From Cephalotus follicularis (taxonomy: Eukaryota; Streptophyta; Magnoliopsida; Oxalidales; Cephalotaceae), in the NCBI GenBank assembly GCA_001972305.1, contig BDDD01000575.1, forward strand, positions 310,001 to 374,000: a stretch of 64,000 nt of DNA. The letters run 5' to 3'. Below the pieces are notes generated by a model. That model did not search any database. It was not told the DNA's origin and saw nothing but the letters and a program-made list of their open reading frames with translations. Every line of letters starts with the position of its first letter. Position 1 is the first letter of the stretch. Below are positions 61,558 to 64,000 of this stretch, piece by piece. The translations under genes and the position numbers were made by a program.

Positions 61558-62563
61558 GTGCCTCTTGCACTAACTAGAACATTAAAATGTTCTTTATAAA
61601 CAGAGATCATGTCTTGAATACATTTCTATATACAGGAATTTACAATTCATAAGCGCCAATAACATCGGTGTGAATTCTCTATTCATCACTATGATGCCAG
61701 TCCTTAGCTTTACCAGCTCTCTCAGCTGTCTAGCATCTCTTAGCTATCACAAAGAGTTATAAATGTTAGTCTCACAACCTGGGTCCTCTACCCGAGTTGA
61801 ACTTACATTGTAAACTAGATAAAGTATATGGAAGTACCTTACCACAAGGCATCTCTAGCTTTTGACTATAGGAATAGATTATAAAATCTTCCAATTGCCT
61901 TAGCTTCCCACAATGGAAGTAGGCAAACTCCATATAAAACTTTTAAATCATTTTTCTAGAATAGAATTCCCTTTGCTATAGCTGCCTCTTCCTTAGGTTT
62001 TCACCCTTGGAACTTAGATTTACTTGATCTATCTCCCCTTGAGATTATTCAAGTTGGAAATAGAGGCATTACAAACGATCTCAACCTCTCTTGGTCAAAA
62101 TCTACCTTTACAGTCATCGACTGGGTGCCATACAACTCCTCGAGTTGTGTAAGCATGGCACACAAGGTCTGTGAGTGTATAACCCAATCAAACGAAATTG
62201 TGGTAACATGCCAACAATTGATAGTGTACGAGCTCGATAATCGTCGTCCCATTACTTAGCCCCTATGGACTTGTGATAAACGGATACATCGTTCACTAGC
62301 TAAGGGTTATCTCAGTCATGACATGAGCGCCTCTCATGCTCGTGAGAATGTTGTGCTAAACGCGTTTCAATTCAGTGAAAATCAGATGTTCAAGTTTAGG
62401 AGTTCCAAATGTGTTTGAATATGTTCGTGCTGTTTGACAATTTGAGCATTAAATCGAGTATGTGAAAACTAGCAACCTTTAATAGGAAAGAGAGAGAGAA
62501 TATTAACAGATCATTCCATTTATGTTATTACCATCATCCTTGGTTATTTGTAATTATGGCTCC
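61558..62563 (-). pseudogene. Copia element F: gag-side remainder
   Basis: Continues F to the right of G after the GTGCC duplication. Decayed; a segment at about 62049-62252 reads LCAMLTQLEELYGTQSMTVK, which resembles the copia gag motif LQELYGEQSRT. The rest up to 62563 has no readable domain. No 5' LTR of F is visible in the window. Confidence 0.6.
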
Positions 62564-63104
62564 TAAAACGCCCCAAACCCCAGGGTTAACACCCAAGATT
62601 TGACGCGCTACTAACAGTGTCATTCAATAAAATTGCAAGAAAAATTTAAAACATTTAATCAATAGTGCATGCGGAAAATCAAGATAATAATTTTGTGGAT
62701 AGAACCCAGTTCGTACCATAATATTTAAATGATTGCTCAGCCACAAACCGGCAAGTCATAATACATCACTTTAAAAACTCAAAAGTCGCTGAACTGCATC
62801 TGGAAGAAGATACTTAACCTGGTTCAGTCTTCGGATCGCTGCGAAGCTCCACCTGTACCTGACCCACTACATTAAAATGCAATGGGTCAGCAACCACTGG
62901 TTGTGTAGGAACCCCTGCCCATGCATGTAATGAACCGAATTTTCATTAAAGATATTAATTATGAAAAGACGATTGCTATTGTGTAATTGGCAAATATTTC
63001 ATTAAAGATTTTAATTTGGATATTTGTTTTGGACTGGGAATGGATCTGTACTTACTCCAAGATGGTGTTGTGTGCGTACTGTCATTGTGCGTTTTGTACC
63101 ACAA

Positions 63105-63362
63105 AGTGTCAACTACCAATTTTAAAGTGTCGACAGTTTGGTGAAATGCCATAAAGCGTCGACAGTTATTTTAAGGCGTCGACAGTCAGAAATTGTGACT
63201 TAAGCGTCGATAGTTTGTTATAGTGTAATGGTGAAAGCGGCGATGCTTTCAAGCGTTATTTTTCCTTTGTACGCGTCAACTGGCAGCGCTAAGAGGGCGA
63301 AGCGGCAGCACTATAGGGCTTAAGCGGTGACGCTTAGTTATTAACCGCCGACGCTTTAAGAA
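63105..63362. repeat. TCGA palindrome array, E-family LTR
   Basis: Cores at 63130, 63159 and 63179 (29 and 20 bp apart) with GTGTCGACAG and GCGTCGACAG forms. Decayed GCGTCGATAG, GCGGCGATG, GCGGTGACG and GCCGACGC forms follow to 63360. Confidence 0.82.
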
Positions 63363-63639
63363 AGAGGACACGTGTCGAGCAACGGATGAAAGAAGAGAAC
63401 ATGTGGTGACTTGATGGAGAAAATGACCAATTTGAGGCGGCTGAAACTTCCCTATAAATACTGCTCCTTTGCTCAGTGCATTCGGCAGAAGAGAGGAAGA
63501 AAGGGAGAGAAAGAAGACCTGGTCCGATATACTAGTCCATCGTAGGTCCTAGTGCGATAGCAATTCTGATGTCTACCTTCTGTATGAGGTAAACCTTCGT
63601 GTAACGAGGTCATAGGATTCGGAAGGATGACATTATACT

Positions 63640-63740
63640 GCTAAGAATCGATCCATGACCATACGATCCATAGCAATACGATCCATACCATCCATAGCAA
63701 TATCATATACCATTTCCATAACCATACAATACCCATTCCA
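63640..63740. repeat. Decayed 15-bp minisatellite
   Basis: Units such as ACGATCCATAGCAAT, the reverse complement of the unit at 32145-32450, at the corresponding LTR position. Confidence 0.7.
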
Positions 63741-63883
63741 TCATCATTCAGCGTCTATATCATTCCAAAACCATCTATGAAGTTATATGAGTTCTCCTCG
63801 GCCTTCTCTGCCATGGTAGTAGACTAAATTAGTTATATACAGACTATGCTACAGAGAACGGTGTCTGATGTATTGATGACCTA

Positions 63884-64000
63884 TGTAACACCCCCGAAGG
63901 TGGGAGCCCTGACAGGTCATAATACATAACACATGTAAACACGAACTCAAGCATAATCTTAACTTTATTCAAATACGTGGTGGTCTGAAATATAAACCTT
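63884..64000. mobile_element. Start of a C/D-family gypsy LTR, cut by window edge
   Basis: TGTAACACCCCCG followed by GGTGGGAG, CATAACACATGTAAACA and a TTTATTC stretch, in the same order as the starts of the C and D LTRs. The rest lies outside the window, so orientation, solo state and target duplication are unknown. Confidence 0.8.

Larger units (their letters stand above)
44372..62563 (-). mobile_element. Ty1/copia element F, broken, hosting a solo LTR and G
   Basis: Minus-strand copia fossil. From left to right: 3' LTR (44372-48604, including the inserted solo LTR), polypurine tract at 48605-48618 (minus strand GCCAAGTGGGAGAT), RNase H, RT and integrase remains (48619-51214), inserted gypsy G, then the gag-side remainder (61558-62563). 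The proposed LTR end TGTTGGAAAC at 44372 is a typical copia terminus in reverse, but I could not test it against a second LTR. Heavily decayed, with many breaks; likely among the oldest elements here. Confidence 0.78.
62564..63883 (-). repeat. E-family gypsy LTR, minus orientation
   Basis: Starts TAAAACGCCCCAAACC, a decayed form of TGTAACGCCCC. It is homologous in reverse to the E LTR (for example 62840-62900 against 32760-32830). No PBS lies on its left, so it is a 3' LTR or solo LTR. It holds a TCGA array and a decayed minisatellite. It is interrupted at 63884 by another LTR. Confidence 0.72.

Noticed and set aside
61558-62563. Independent host sequence between G and the E-family LTR
   Set aside because: The perfect GTGCC duplication ties it to element F left of G, and a gag-like motif is readable near 62100.
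1-64000. Envelope-like or extra genes between pol and the 3' LTR of any gypsy or copia element
   Set aside because: In B, C, D and G the chromodomain end is followed closely by the polypurine tract, and in A the RNase H end is near the tract; no room and no candidate frame.

Overview
The window looks like repeat-packed heterochromatin from a flowering plant, probably a eudicot. The evidence is wall-to-wall LTR retrotransposons of plant type: Ty3/gypsy chromoviruses with a C-terminal chromodomain-like segment ending in ATWE..YPHLF, and Ty1/copia elements. Four of the gypsy elements, and the broken element E, carry a primer binding site matching the plant initiator-Met tRNA 3' end (TGGTATCAGAGC or close to it). 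I find no host gene, tRNA or rRNA gene that I can support. Species cannot be told from the sequence.

Layout. The first 44 kb is one nested stack. A decayed gypsy element E (plus strand; LTR in 32115-33287 and 42620-42635, internal part 42651-44150) appears to hold a copia element A (1700-32114, minus strand). A holds gypsy element B (5141-29426, plus strand, TSD GTAAA). The 5' LTR of B holds gypsy element C (5766-17896, minus strand, TSD AGCCA). Gypsy element D (33288-42614, minus strand, TSD CCTAC) sits 16 bp before the end of the E LTR. The second block, 44372-62563, is a decayed copia element F (minus strand). Its 3' LTR holds a solo LTR of family A (46340-48127, TSD GTGTT), and its pol region holds the best-preserved element, gypsy G (51215-61557, minus strand, TSD GTGCC). 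The right edge holds an E-family LTR (62564-63883) cut by the start of a C/D-family LTR (63884 to the end). The left edge (1-1114) is a family F LTR.

Families: B and G are one gypsy family, C, D and the right-edge piece a second, E and 62564-63883 a third; A and the solo LTR are one copia family, F and 1-1114 another. All are fossils or near-fossils. G looks nearly whole, the others carry several to many breaks.

The most unusual signal is a short CpG-dense palindrome with core TCGA (typically RCGTCGACGY, CAGTCGACTG in C). It occurs in arrays inside the LTRs of one copia family and all three gypsy families. Neighbouring cores are mostly 20-21 bp apart, two helical turns. Unrelated LTRs sharing a helically phased array suggests a common cis-acting function or a common host target. 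Other points: near-identical tandem duplications of 1975 bp in C and 1795 bp in B, each crossing an LTR/internal boundary; an LTR clock that disagrees with the nesting order of B and C; and a 15-bp minisatellite shared by two E-family LTRs. All comparisons were made by eye.
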